From contig NZ_JAOQKI010000002.1 of the NCBI RefSeq assembly GCF_025567465.1, positions 62,001 through 126,000 of the forward strand: DNA of 64,000 bases, given 5' to 3'. Each line of letters starts with the position of its first letter. Position 1 is the first letter of the stretch. The stretch comes from Roseburia_C amylophila. GTDB lineage: Bacteria > Bacillota > Clostridia > Lachnospirales > Lachnospiraceae. The notes beneath the pieces were generated by a model. The model was not told the DNA's origin. It was given only the letters and a program-made list of their open reading frames with translations, and searched no databases. This document shows, in pieces, positions 27,190-36,072 of this stretch. The position numbers and the translations under genes are program-made.

Positions 27190-28464
27190 TTATGCAGAAA
27201 ATATTTTCAAAAACATTACCAATGCCTGATAATCTCTCATATCTGCCAGTTCTCTTGCAGAATGCATGGCAAGCATCGGAATTCCAATATCCGCTCCCTG
27301 CATCGGCAGATAGGAAACCACAATCGGTCCAAGGGTCTGTCCACCCGGCATGCCGGAACGGTTTACCTGCACCTGATATGGAATATCTGTCTTTTTACAA
27401 AGCTGCATCACCACCGCTGTTGCCTCACTGTCAGAAAGATACCGCTGGCTGGCAGAAGTCTTTACGGTAATTCCTTTTCCCAATATCACATCATTCGTAA
27501 TATCTGATTTATTTGTGTAATTCGGGTGTACGGCATGAGCTCCGTCTATAGACAAGAGAAAGCCTCCCCGGAGCATATCATTTACCTCTGTTTCTGCCAT
27601 TCCAAAGGCTGCACCAATCTTCATTATGATATCCTTAAGAAGACTGCTGTCTGCTCCCTGCTTGGAGCGGCTGCCGATTTCCTCATTATCAAATAATCCT
27701 GCCACAACCAGTGAATCTCCGGTCGTTTTTTCACACATTGTCTCCAGAATTGCTGCTACCGATGCCAGATTATCGATTCTCGGAGAAGAAAGAAGCTTCT
27801 TATCACTTCCTATTAATTCCGGTTCATCCATATTGGTAAGGAATAAATCATAGCTTAAAACCTTATTTGCCTCTGCCCCAAACTGTTCTTTTAAGTAATC
27901 CGTGAAAAAATTCTCTGTAACGTCTCCGTCCTGCTCTATTCCAAGCAGTGGAAGCAGTTCTCTTTGCATATCATATTCCTGTTTTCCGCCTGCCTCACGG
28001 TTCAGGTGTGGTGCTAATGACGGAATCACTGCTGCCGGTTCCTCACTTCCGAAAAGCTTTACTTCCGGTGCAAATGGATGTTCCGATTCTAATACCACTT
28101 TCCCATAAATTCCAAGTGGACGGTCAAACCATGTATTTTTGAGCATACCGCCATATGGCTCCACATTTAACTGCCTGTAATCCTTCGTCTTCACTTCAGG
28201 ATTCGGTTTTATTTTAAAACATGGAAAATCTGTATGGGCCAGCATCAGGCGGAGTGCCGTCTTTCTGTCCAGCTGTTCCGGAACAGCGAATGCTGCTACC
28301 ATACCGGAATACGGTCTTACATAGTATTTACCGCCTGCATGAAGCCGCCAGGATTCCTGCAGCTTTAATTCTTCATACCCTGCCTCCTGTAACTGCTTTC
28401 CTGTCCATTCTGTTACATGATATGGTGATTTTCCCTTTGACAATAGTTCTGTTATTTTCTGCAT
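27190..28464 (-). CDS. M18 family aminopeptidase
   Basis: A 424-residue cytoplasmic metallo-aminopeptidase. Zinc-site motifs are AHTDFPCFKIKP near residue 80, SPRIDNLASVAA, FDNEEIGSRSKQGADS and DGAHAVHPNY. M18 enzymes prefer acidic or hydrophobic N-terminal residues; specificity cannot be read here. The ATG at 28464 follows GGAAGG and lies 14 bases after the HAD phosphatase gene, so the two are probably cotranscribed. Confidence 0.92.
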   Translation of the reverse strand: MQKITELLSKGKSPYHVTEWTGKQLQEAGYEELKLQESWRLHAGGKYYVRPYSGMVAAFAVPEQLDRKTALRLMLAHTDFPCFKIKPNPEVKTKDYRQLNVEPYGGMLKNTWFDRPLGIYGKVVLESEHPFAPEVKLFGSEEPAAVIPSLAPHLNREAGGKQEYDMQRELLPLLGIEQDGDVTENFFTDYLKEQFGAEANKVLSYDLFLTNMDEPELIGSDKKLLSSPRIDNLASVAAILETMCEKTTGDSLVVAGLFDNEEIGSRSKQGADSSLLKDIIMKIGAAFGMAETEVNDMLRGGFLLSIDGAHAVHPNYTNKSDITNDVILGKGITVKTSASQRYLSDSEATAVVMQLCKKTDIPYQVQVNRSGMPGGQTLGPIVVSYLPMQGADIGIPMLAMHSARELADMRDYQALVMFLKIFSA

Positions 28465-28478
28465 GCCATACGCCTTCC

Positions 28479-29288
28479 TTACATGAATTTGTCTATTACA
28501 AGCGCCACTCCGTCTTCATCATTGGAAGTGGTAATATAATCTGCGACCTCTTTTACCTCCGGCTGTGCGTTTGCCATTGCCACACCAAGCCCGGCAAATG
28601 CAATCATAGACTTGTCATTAAAGCCATCTCCACAGCAGATCATCTGCTCCTTCTTTTCTCCCAGATATTCTAACAGTTTTCCAAGAGAATAAGCCTTATC
28701 AATGGATGGTGGAACAATTTCTAAGAAAAACGGTTCTGAGCGGAAAATGTTTAATTGTTCTCCAAAGGTCTGCCGCATCACATCCTGTGCTTTTGCAATC
28801 TTTTCCGGTTCTCCTGTCATCAGGAATTTATTTACCGGATAATCTACATATTCTGCGAAATTATCTACCTCTTCCATCGGCATTCCGTTAATTTTTGCCT
28901 CGATACTGCTGTATTCATTCACTCCGTTTCCATGGATGATGGTATTTCCTTTATAAGTAAGCACGCCCACACCCAGTCTGCATGCCTGCTCATACACTGC
29001 CGGCACCAGTTCTACCGGTATTGTCTTATTGTATACAATCTCTCCGGTCTCATAATTAATAATCTTTCCACCATTAAATGCCAGTACAAATCCGCCATAG
29101 CTCTTCAAATCCAGTTCGTCTGCCAGCTTTACGATGCCCCCGGTAGGACGGCCGGATGCCAGCACTACTTTTTTCCCTTCTTTTTGAATCCGCATCAGTG
29201 CGTCTTTCGTCTTTGGTGTAATGACTTTCTTTGAATTGGTTAAGGTGCCATCTAAATCCAGCACGATAATCTCATAGGTTTCGCTCAT
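28479..29288 (-). CDS. Cof-type HAD-family phosphatase
   Basis: A 269-residue member of the Cof/YidA-like HAD phosphatases, which act on sugar phosphates and similar small substrates. Motif I is LDLDGTLTNS near residue 8, motif II is ASGRPTGG, and motif IV is CCGDGFNDKSMI followed by AGLGVAMANA. The large C2-type cap lies between. The start at 29288 follows AGAGG; an in-frame start 17 codons up has no site. It precedes the M18 gene by 14 bases. Confidence 0.9.
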   Translation of the reverse strand: MSETYEIIVLDLDGTLTNSKKVITPKTKDALMRIQKEGKKVVLASGRPTGGIVKLADELDLKSYGGFVLAFNGGKIINYETGEIVYNKTIPVELVPAVYEQACRLGVGVLTYKGNTIIHGNGVNEYSSIEAKINGMPMEEVDNFAEYVDYPVNKFLMTGEPEKIAKAQDVMRQTFGEQLNIFRSEPFFLEIVPPSIDKAYSLGKLLEYLGEKKEQMICCGDGFNDKSMIAFAGLGVAMANAQPEVKEVADYITTSNDEDGVALVIDKFM

Positions 29289-29353
29289 TTTCGTATTGTT
29301 CCTCTCTGCCTTTTTCCCTCGTTTTCCTGTCCCATACATTTTGCCCTTTTTGC

Positions 29354-30310
29354 TTAACGTGTCATCAAAAACAAGTATTCCCGGGCAGCTTCTTCGTCAT
29401 TCGGATAATTCTTTGTATAATCCTCCATCTCGCTTTTTGCAGATGCGAAATCTCCGCTCTGTTCATATGCCAGTATCAGATTACGCTGCGCCTCCTGCTT
29501 CTGTGAGCCTGCATCTAAATCCAGTGCCATCTTAAGATAGTTTATTGCACTGTCATAATTACCTTTTTCTAATTCCATTCCTCCCAGACAGACCAATGCT
29601 GTCGGATTATCCTGATTTTCATCGATATATTCTTTATATAATCCGGCTGCCTTCTCATCTTCGCCTTTCACTTCATAGAGCTGTGCCATATACAAAGAAG
29701 CTTCCGTGCTCTTTTTATTAATGGCTGTCGTAAGCTCTGTTTCCGCATTATCATAATCTCCCAGTAATAGATAAATTCTGCCTCTCTGGGCATAGTCCTC
29801 CGCTGATTTACCACCTGCTTCAATACCTTTTTTCAGATACTCCTGACCTTCGGTCTGCATTCCTGCGGCATAACACTCCTGGTACAAAGCAATATACATT
29901 TCATAGTCACTGCCGGCATACTGTGCTGCCAGATTAAAATTTTCTTTTGCTTTATCCATGTCATTTTCTTTCCGGTACAGTTCTCCTAACAGGAAATATG
30001 CCTGGGCATTTTTCTTGTCATAATTGATTAATGCCTGATAGGTCTCAATGGCATCCTCTTTCTTTCCTGCGGCATACTGTGCTGCTGCTTTATAATAACA
30101 GGTATCTATTTCTTCTTCTCCCACAACTGCCAGCGACTGGTCCAGTGCATTCTGAAATGCATCAATGGCGCCCTCATAGTCACCCTCCTGCATACAGTTG
30201 ATGCCTATCTGCCGATATGCATCTTTATTATTCTGTGTCTCATCCTCCTCACAGCCGGCCAACAGTAGTCCTGTGGCAAGTACAACTGCCATATATTTTA
30301 TTTTCTTCAT
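29354..30310 (-). CDS. TPR-repeat lipoprotein
   Basis: A 318-residue protein with a lipoprotein signal: KKIKYMAVV, hydrophobic core and the lipobox LLAGC with cysteine near residue 19. The mature part is made of about eight tetratricopeptide repeats (for example YEGAIDAFQNALDQ, KAKENFNLAAQYAG, YDSAINYLKMALDL), a protein-binding solenoid held outside the membrane. The start at 30310 follows GAGGC, and a strong promoter lies at 30335-30363. The partner is unknown. Confidence 0.88.
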   Translation of the reverse strand: MKKIKYMAVVLATGLLLAGCEEDETQNNKDAYRQIGINCMQEGDYEGAIDAFQNALDQSLAVVGEEEIDTCYYKAAAQYAAGKKEDAIETYQALINYDKKNAQAYFLLGELYRKENDMDKAKENFNLAAQYAGSDYEMYIALYQECYAAGMQTEGQEYLKKGIEAGGKSAEDYAQRGRIYLLLGDYDNAETELTTAINKKSTEASLYMAQLYEVKGEDEKAAGLYKEYIDENQDNPTALVCLGGMELEKGNYDSAINYLKMALDLDAGSQKQEAQRNLILAYEQSGDFASAKSEMEDYTKNYPNDEEAAREYLFLMTR

Positions 30311-30334
30311 AATTGCCTCGCTTTCATCCGCTTT

Positions 30335-30363
30335 AGTATAGCAAATTAAGACTCTTCTTTCAA
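30335..30363 (-). promoter_or_regulatory. Promoter of the TPR lipoprotein unit
   Basis: TTGAAA at 30363-30358, a 17-base spacer and TATACT at 30340-30335 on the minus strand, leaving a leader of about 18 bases. Confidence 0.7.
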
Positions 30364-30375
30364 CCTCGCCCCGGC

Positions 30376-30404
30376 TTGTTTTTCTTCGTTTCCTGTGATA
30401 CACT
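30376..30404 (+). promoter_or_regulatory. Candidate promoter for the S1-domain gene
   Basis: TTGTTT at 30376-30381, a 17-base spacer and TACACT at 30399-30404 on the plus strand. If used, the whole hairpin element at 30438-30970 would be in the 5' leader of the S1-domain gene. No better promoter was seen between the element and the gene. Confidence 0.4.
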
Positions 30405-30437
30405 GCAAGAAAAATCATGAGTTATTCTCATGCATAT

Positions 30438-30970
30438 GGTTAGGCGATTGCGAAGCGGGACAGAAAGGATTCCGGCAAAAAAATTTTGCGGCATTCCAAG
30501 GGAATCTGATTTTCTTTGATGTGAAATGCCAACCGTTCTTAGTGGTTTATTTTTCTTGATTATAAACTATCTTTTCACTTGCTTTGACAGAATCGGGGCA
30601 CTGTCCATCAAGGGCGGATGCCACATAATGTCTGCAAGGGGCACTGGGAATTTCGGCATACTTTTTCTTTCATCTGGCAACCGGCACAAATTCACATCCA
30701 TGTTCAATTGTGCCTCGCTGGTACATCCCTGTACCAGCGTTGCCTGCTGCCAGATGAAATTCCGGGTGCCCCTAACAGCCCTTATCAGGCATCCGTACTT
30801 TGACGGACAGTGTCCCGATTCTGCTCAAACATGGAAAAGACTGTTTTTATCGTAAAAAGAAAAACGAACCACTTAGAACGGTGGTATTTCATCATCCGAA
30901 AAACAGTGTCTTGGAATACCGCAAAACTTCTTTACCGGCAGCTCCTGTCCCCTTTCGCAATCGCCTAACC
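30438..30970 (+). repeat. Large near-palindromic repeat element, copy A
   Basis: A 533-base gene-free element that folds back on itself. The outer ends GGTTAGGCGATTGCGAAG and CTTTCGCAATCGCCTAACC pair almost perfectly, and inner arms pair in steps (for example GGCGGATGCC near 30615 with GGCATCCGTA near 30788, GCAAGGGGCACTGG near 30635 with GGGTGCCCCT near 30765). The tip at 30671-30756 forms a three-way junction: outer stem CATCTGGCA/TGCCAGATG, hairpin GGCACAA/TTGTGCC at 30683-30714 and hairpin GCTGGTACA/TGTACCAGC at 30717-30738. It is homologous to copy C (50010-50460) in reverse complement, and its arms to copy B. It fills the space between divergent genes. Confidence 0.85.
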
Positions 30971-30998
30971 AGAATCAGATAAGAAAAGAGGTTTTACT

Positions 30999-31922
30999 AT
31001 GTCAGAAAACGAAGCAAAAGAAACCATGCAGGACTTTGAAGCAGAGCTTGAGGCTTCCTTCCGGAAAATCAACGAAGGAGACATCTTAACCGGAACCGTT
31101 ATCTCTGTGGATGAAGACGCCATCACATTGGACTTAAAGTATTATGCCCCGGGAATCATCAAAGCAGATGAAGTCAGCAACGACCCCTCCTTTGTCATTG
31201 ACGAGCACATTCATCCGGGAGATGTCTTAGAAGCAACGGTCATCCGCCGGGATGATGGAGAAGGCAACATTTTACTTTCCATGAAAGAAGCCAACGAAGT
31301 GCTTGCCTGGGATAAGTTAAAAGAGCTGTTGGAAAACGAAACCATTGTTACCGTAAAGGTCAGTGAGGCGGTAAAAGCCGGTGTGGTTGCATACCTTTAT
31401 GGCATTCGCGGATTTATTCCGGCTTCACAGATTACCACAGCCTATGTAGAAGATACCGAAAGCTATGTTGGCAAAGAATTAGAAGTCCGTGTCATTACTG
31501 TCGATGAGGAAGATGACCGTCTGGTGCTCTCCGGTAAATCCGTTGCTCTTGAAAAAGAAGCAGAAGAGAGGAATCACAAGATTGCCATGTTAGTTCCGGG
31601 CAGTATTGTAGAAGGAACCGTGGAAAGCCTGATGCCATATGGTGCATTTATCAACCTTGGGGACGGACTTACGGGACTTGTCCACATTTCCCAGATTTGT
31701 GAACGCCGTATCAATAAGCCTTCCGAAGTATTAAAGGAAGGACAGCATGTAAAAGCCAAGCTTTTAAATACCAACGATGGCAAAATCAGCTTAAGCATGC
31801 GTGCATTGGAAGAAGAAATGGTAGATACTTCTGTAGAAGAAAAAGAAGACTTATCCGCCTACACCTCTGATGAAAGTGCTTCTACCAGCCTTGGCGCACT
31901 GTTAAAGGGATTGAAGCTCTAA
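30999..31922 (+). CDS. S1 RNA-binding domain protein (ribosomal protein S1-like)
   Basis: A 307-residue protein with three S1 (OB-fold) domains at about residues 18-92, 105-175 and 192-265. The last is the most typical (GSIVEGTVESLMPYGAFINL, then GLVHISQI and ISLSMRAL). Short S1 homologues in low-GC Gram-positives resemble part of ribosomal protein S1 and bind RNA or ribosomes; the exact role is not settled. The start follows AAGAGG. The gene is one of the few on the plus strand and is followed by a bidirectional terminator. Confidence 0.9.
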   Translation: MSENEAKETMQDFEAELEASFRKINEGDILTGTVISVDEDAITLDLKYYAPGIIKADEVSNDPSFVIDEHIHPGDVLEATVIRRDDGEGNILLSMKEANEVLAWDKLKELLENETIVTVKVSEAVKAGVVAYLYGIRGFIPASQITTAYVEDTESYVGKELEVRVITVDEEDDRLVLSGKSVALEKEAEERNHKIAMLVPGSIVEGTVESLMPYGAFINLGDGLTGLVHISQICERRINKPSEVLKEGQHVKAKLLNTNDGKISLSMRALEEEMVDTSVEEKEDLSAYTSDESASTSLGALLKGLKL

Positions 31923-31946
31923 GTCGTATTTCATAAAACGCAACAA

Positions 31947-31980
31947 GGGACAGATATTTCTATCTGTCCCTCATTGTTTT
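31947..31980. terminator. Bidirectional terminator between the S1-domain gene and glgP
   Basis: GGGACAGATA and TATCTGTCCC form a stem (31947-31970), with TCATTGTTTTT after it on the plus strand. On the minus strand the stem follows glgP and is trailed by a weaker T-poor sequence. Confidence 0.7.
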
Positions 31981-32009
31981 TAAAGGTTGGAGAATACTTT
32001 TATCAAAAT

Positions 32010-34265
32010 TTAGTCTAATTTCCAAATATCTTTGTTGTACTGCTCAATTGTACGGTCAGATGAGAAGAAGCCGGCTTTGCTGATGTTTGTCAGCATCATT
32101 TTTGCCCATGCTTTTCTATCTTCATAATCTGCAAGCATTTCATCTTTCTTTGCACGATAAGATTCGAAATCCGGAAGAGTCATGAACCAGTCTTTGTTGA
32201 TTAACTCATTGAAAAGTCTCTCTAAGTTCTCTGCATTTCCGATTGCTTTCATTTCATCACTTACGATGAAGTCGATTGCACGTTTGATATCTGCATCATT
32301 ATCATAATACTTGCGTGATACATAATCAGCTTTTGCGTAATGCTCAATTACTTCGTCAGAAGACTCTCCAAAGATGTAGATGTTATCATCTCCTACTAAC
32401 TGATGCATTTCTACGTTTGCTCCGTCCATGGTTCCGATTGCTACTGCACCATTTAACATGAACTTCATGTTAGATGTTCCGGATGCCTCTTTAGAAGCTA
32501 AGGAAATCTGCTCATGGATATCTGCTGCCGGGATTAATTTCTCAGCTAAAGTAACATTGTAGTTCTCTACCATAACAACCTGTAAGTACGGACTTACTTC
32601 CGGGTCATTTGCAATTAACTGCTGTAAGCAGAGAATTAAATGGATAATGTCTTTTGCAATGATGTAAGCCGGAGCTGCCTTTGCACCAAAGATTGCAGTA
32701 ATCTTTCTTGCCGGTTTCTTTCCTGCTTTGATTTCAAAATATTTGTTAATTACATAGAGTGCATTCATCTGCTGTCTCTTGTACTCATGTAATCTCTTAA
32801 TCTGAATATCAAATACTGAGTTCTCATCTAAGTCGATGTTCTGTGTTGCCTTTAAGTAGTTCTTAAGAACAACTTTGTTCTCAGTCTTGATTGCAAGTAA
32901 TTTATCTAATACTGCATCATCATTTACGAACTGTCCTAATTTTTCCAGTTCCATTGCATCTTTCTTGAATCCTGGTCCAATCAGTTCTTCGATTAAGGAT
33001 GTCAATCCCTTATCACAGTGTAATAACCAACGACGGAATGTGATACCGTTTGTCTTGTTATTGAACTTCTCAGGATAAATCTTGTAGAAGTTATTTAACT
33101 CAGAATCTTTTAAGATTTCTGTATGAAGGTATGCAACACCATTTACGCTGAATCCGTAGTGGATATCCATATGAGCCATGTGTACACGTTTTTCATCATC
33201 AATGATGTATACAGACTTGTCATCATATTTAGCAACTACACGGTTGTTTAATTCGTAGATGATTGGCATTAACTGTGGAACAACTTTCTCTAAGAAAGAG
33301 ATTGGCCATTTCTCTAATGCTTCTGCTAAGATGGTGTGATTGGTATATGCACAACACTTGGAAACGATTGCAATAGCCTCGTCCATGCCGATTCCTCTTT
33401 CCATTAACAGACGAATCATCTCCGGGATTACCATAGATGGATGGGTATCATTAATCTGGATTACTGCATAATCAGCAAGATCATGTAAGTTACATCCTCT
33501 TTCTACTGCCTCATCTAAGATTAACTGTGCAGCGTTGCTTACCATGAAGTACTGCTGGTAAACACGAAGGAGACGTCCCTTGTCATCGCTGTCATCCGGA
33601 TATAAGAATAATGTCAGGTTTTTCTTGATATCCTCTTTGTCAAAGTCAATTCCATCCCCAACGATGCTCTCATCTACTGTTTCGATATCGAATAAATGAA
33701 GCTTGTTGGTTGTGTTTTCATATCCGGTAACATCAATATCATATAATTTTGAAGTTACATTAAATCCACCAAACTGTACCTGATAGCTCTTATCTGTCTT
33801 TGTCAGCCAGCTTTCATCCTGAATCCAAGGATTCTTGGTTTCTTTCTGAAGGTTGTTTTCAAATACCTGTTTGAATAATCCGTAATGATAGTTAAGTCCA
33901 ACTCCATCACCGTTTAATCCTAATGTTGCAATAGAATCAAGGAAGCATGCTGCAAGTCTTCCAAGACCACCGTTACCAAGTGATGGTTCCGGCTCAACCT
34001 CTTCAATTGCACAGATGTCTTTGCCATTTGCTGCAAGTACATCTCTCACTTCATCATATACACCTAAATTAATCAGGTTGTTGGAGAGAAGTTTTCCAAT
34101 TAAGAACTCTGCGGAAATATAATATAATTTTTTCTTTCCGTTGTGGTTTTCTTTCTTCTCAGCCATTGCTTTTGTCATCTCTAATAATGCGAAGTATAAT
34201 TCTTCATTAGAGCAATCAGCAATTCCCTTGTTATATTTCTTTGTTACGATTTCCTGTAAATTCAT
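32010..34265 (-). CDS. glgP: Glycogen/starch phosphorylase
   Basis: A 751-residue enzyme that releases glucose 1-phosphate from alpha-1,4-glucans using pyridoxal phosphate. Length is slightly shorter than the usual 800. Landmarks are EPSLGNGGLGRLAACF near residue 100, INDTHPSMVIPEM, IKRLHEYKRQQMNAL, and the cofactor-binding EASGTSNMKFMLNG near 595, followed by GTMDGANVEM. The start at 34265 follows GGAGGG; the frame extends 31 codons further without a site. It is divergent from the AraC regulator gene, which may control it. Confidence 0.95.
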   Translation of the reverse strand: MNLQEIVTKKYNKGIADCSNEELYFALLEMTKAMAEKKENHNGKKKLYYISAEFLIGKLLSNNLINLGVYDEVRDVLAANGKDICAIEEVEPEPSLGNGGLGRLAACFLDSIATLGLNGDGVGLNYHYGLFKQVFENNLQKETKNPWIQDESWLTKTDKSYQVQFGGFNVTSKLYDIDVTGYENTTNKLHLFDIETVDESIVGDGIDFDKEDIKKNLTLFLYPDDSDDKGRLLRVYQQYFMVSNAAQLILDEAVERGCNLHDLADYAVIQINDTHPSMVIPEMIRLLMERGIGMDEAIAIVSKCCAYTNHTILAEALEKWPISFLEKVVPQLMPIIYELNNRVVAKYDDKSVYIIDDEKRVHMAHMDIHYGFSVNGVAYLHTEILKDSELNNFYKIYPEKFNNKTNGITFRRWLLHCDKGLTSLIEELIGPGFKKDAMELEKLGQFVNDDAVLDKLLAIKTENKVVLKNYLKATQNIDLDENSVFDIQIKRLHEYKRQQMNALYVINKYFEIKAGKKPARKITAIFGAKAAPAYIIAKDIIHLILCLQQLIANDPEVSPYLQVVMVENYNVTLAEKLIPAADIHEQISLASKEASGTSNMKFMLNGAVAIGTMDGANVEMHQLVGDDNIYIFGESSDEVIEHYAKADYVSRKYYDNDADIKRAIDFIVSDEMKAIGNAENLERLFNELINKDWFMTLPDFESYRAKKDEMLADYEDRKAWAKMMLTNISKAGFFSSDRTIEQYNKDIWKLD

Positions 34266-34340
34266 TTTTGACCCTCCGTAAAATTTGAATTCAGTTCGTT
34301 CTCTTATGTATGCATTATCTAACATTTCTTTTACATTTTC

Positions 34341-34410
34341 TTGTAATATACCGGTCAAAAGTGGTACAATACTATCATATTTCGGTGATTTTAGAAAAAA
34401 TCACTTTTTT
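34341..34410 (+). promoter_or_regulatory. Promoter and leader hairpin of the AraC regulator gene
   Basis: TTGTAA (34341-34346), 18-base spacer, TACAAT (34365-34370) on the plus strand. The leader then has a stem GTGATTTT/AAAATCAC at 34385-34404 followed by six T (34405-34410), a weak terminator-like structure 26 bases before the start codon. Confidence 0.45.
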
Positions 34411-34436
34411 GTACATTTTGACGAAAGGCGTTTCCC

Positions 34437-35318
34437 ATGAATATTCTCGAATATGAAAATTACCAGGAAAAGAAATCACATGGTTCAGAAAGTTTCCCAT
34501 ATATCACCTATCCCTGTTCAATTCCCTTAGATTTTGAGCGGGTGCCTGCCCACTGGCATGATGAAACGGAAATTATCTACATCAAAAAAGGCTGCGGACT
34601 GATTACCGTAGATTTGGAAGAATACCCGGTTCAGGAAGGAAGTATTCTTCTGATTCTTCCGGGACAGGTTCATTCCATTGAACAGTATCTCGATTACAAA
34701 ATGGAATATATTAATATTATTTTTAAACTGGAAATGCTCCTTGCCAAACAGACAGACATCTGTAACAGCCGCTACTTTACACCGCTTTTAGACGGCACAC
34801 TGCGGCTTACCACACATTTTACACCGGGTATGCCATTCTATAACGAGGTTGCCGGCTGTATCAATGCTGCGGATGAAGTCTGCAGGACCAATCCCCCGGC
34901 CTTCCAGCTTGTAATTAAAGGACAGCTTTTCCTGCTCTTTTCCATTCTGATTTCTAACTGCTGCGAAACAAGTGCCTCCCGCAAGAACCAGAAATCCCTG
35001 GAAAAGATGAAACGCATCATTAAATATATTGAGACAAATTATGCCAGTAAAATTTCCATTGAAGAAATGGCAGATGCGCTGGACTTAAGCCAGTCTCATT
35101 TTATGAAGTTTTTCAAAAATACCATGGGAACTACTTTTACAGAATATTTAAATGATTACCGGCTGACCATGGCCAGCCGGCTGCTTATTTCGTCTGAAGC
35201 TTCTATATTAGACATTGCCGCTGAAGTAGGCTTTGACAACCTCTCTTACTTCAACCGGCTGTTTAAGAAACGCTTTTATGTTACACCCCGTGAGTACCGG
35301 AAGCGTTTTGCAGGATAA
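34437..35318 (+). CDS. AraC-family transcriptional regulator
   Basis: A 293-residue regulator with an N-terminal cupin-like ligand domain at about residues 35-110 (VPAHWHDETEIIYI, EGSILLILPGQVHSI) and a C-terminal AraC double helix-turn-helix at about 195-290 (ISIEEMADALDLSQSHFMKFFK, then LDIAAEVGFDNLSYFNRLFKK). Such proteins usually sense a sugar or related metabolite. Its divergent position next to glgP suggests control of glucan use, which is inference. Its 3' end overlaps the convergent HAD gene by 38 bases. Confidence 0.9.
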   Translation: MNILEYENYQEKKSHGSESFPYITYPCSIPLDFERVPAHWHDETEIIYIKKGCGLITVDLEEYPVQEGSILLILPGQVHSIEQYLDYKMEYINIIFKLEMLLAKQTDICNSRYFTPLLDGTLRLTTHFTPGMPFYNEVAGCINAADEVCRTNPPAFQLVIKGQLFLLFSILISNCCETSASRKNQKSLEKMKRIIKYIETNYASKISIEEMADALDLSQSHFMKFFKNTMGTTFTEYLNDYRLTMASRLLISSEASILDIAAEVGFDNLSYFNRLFKKRFYVTPREYRKRFAG

Positions 35319-36051
35319 GTTCTTTTACTTTTTTCATATCCATTGCAGGCAGGTAATAGGTACTGTCCGGCTTTTTGTCATCTTTTGGAGAAATATTCGA
35401 ATGAATGTAAAAAGTGTCAAGACCTGCCTCTTTGGCCCCGTTGATGTCACAGCGTACATCATTTCCTATCATCAGTGTTTTCTTCACATCCAGATGATAC
35501 TTTTCTATCAGTTGTTCAAAAAAACGGATGTCCGGTTTCTTGGTTCCATAATCGGATGAAATTAAAATATCGTCAAAATATTTTGTAATATCCAAATAAT
35601 TCATCTCATATTCCGTAAAGATTCTCTGGGCATTGGATAAAAGATATACCTTTTTACCACATTTTTTCAATGCTTTTAATAATTCTCTTACGCCATCATA
35701 AATCCGCACATACTCCATGGTCAGTACCCGGAAGAACTGTCCGGTATGAACGGCCAGCGCATCATCAGCCTTTATCCCCTTCTTCGCATAAAGCTCTTTG
35801 AATACTTCTTCAATACGAATCTCCGGAAATGCCTCATGGGCATAGTGTGGTTCCTTTTCCAACTCTCCCTTTAAATCTGTCTCTTTGCTTTGAATCAATG
35901 CCAGATAAGATTCCTGTAATTCCTGCGGGTCATATAAAGCTCCATGAAATCCGTAAAACAGACTCAGTTTTTCCCATACCTTGGCATCGTTTTCCTCTGT
36001 GTGGATATCTACCAGTGTTCCATACAGATCAAACACATAATTGTCGTACAT
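35281..36051 (-). CDS. HAD-family hydrolase
   Basis: A 256-residue haloacid dehalogenase-type hydrolase with a helical cap. Motif I is VFDLYGTLVDI near residue 5, motif II is LLSNAQ, motif III includes SSDYGTKKPD, and motif IV is MIGNDVRCDINGAKEAG. The order resembles YjjG-like nucleotide phosphatases, but the substrate cannot be fixed. The start at 36051 follows GGAAGG. The stop lies inside the 3' end of the convergent AraC gene. It is 21 bases after corA. Confidence 0.85.
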   Translation of the reverse strand: MYDNYVFDLYGTLVDIHTEENDAKVWEKLSLFYGFHGALYDPQELQESYLALIQSKETDLKGELEKEPHYAHEAFPEIRIEEVFKELYAKKGIKADDALAVHTGQFFRVLTMEYVRIYDGVRELLKALKKCGKKVYLLSNAQRIFTEYEMNYLDITKYFDDILISSDYGTKKPDIRFFEQLIEKYHLDVKKTLMIGNDVRCDINGAKEAGLDTFYIHSNISPKDDKKPDSTYYLPAMDMKKVKELILQNASGTHGV

Positions 36052-36072
36052 ATTACCTTCCATCTCCTACTT

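Noticed and set aside
30438..30970. Coding or insertion-sequence reading of the repeat element
   Set aside because: Open frames in it are short, on both strands, and lack ribosome sites; there is no transposase and the outer ends differ among the three copies, so it is not a simple IS or a standard MITE with fixed ends.
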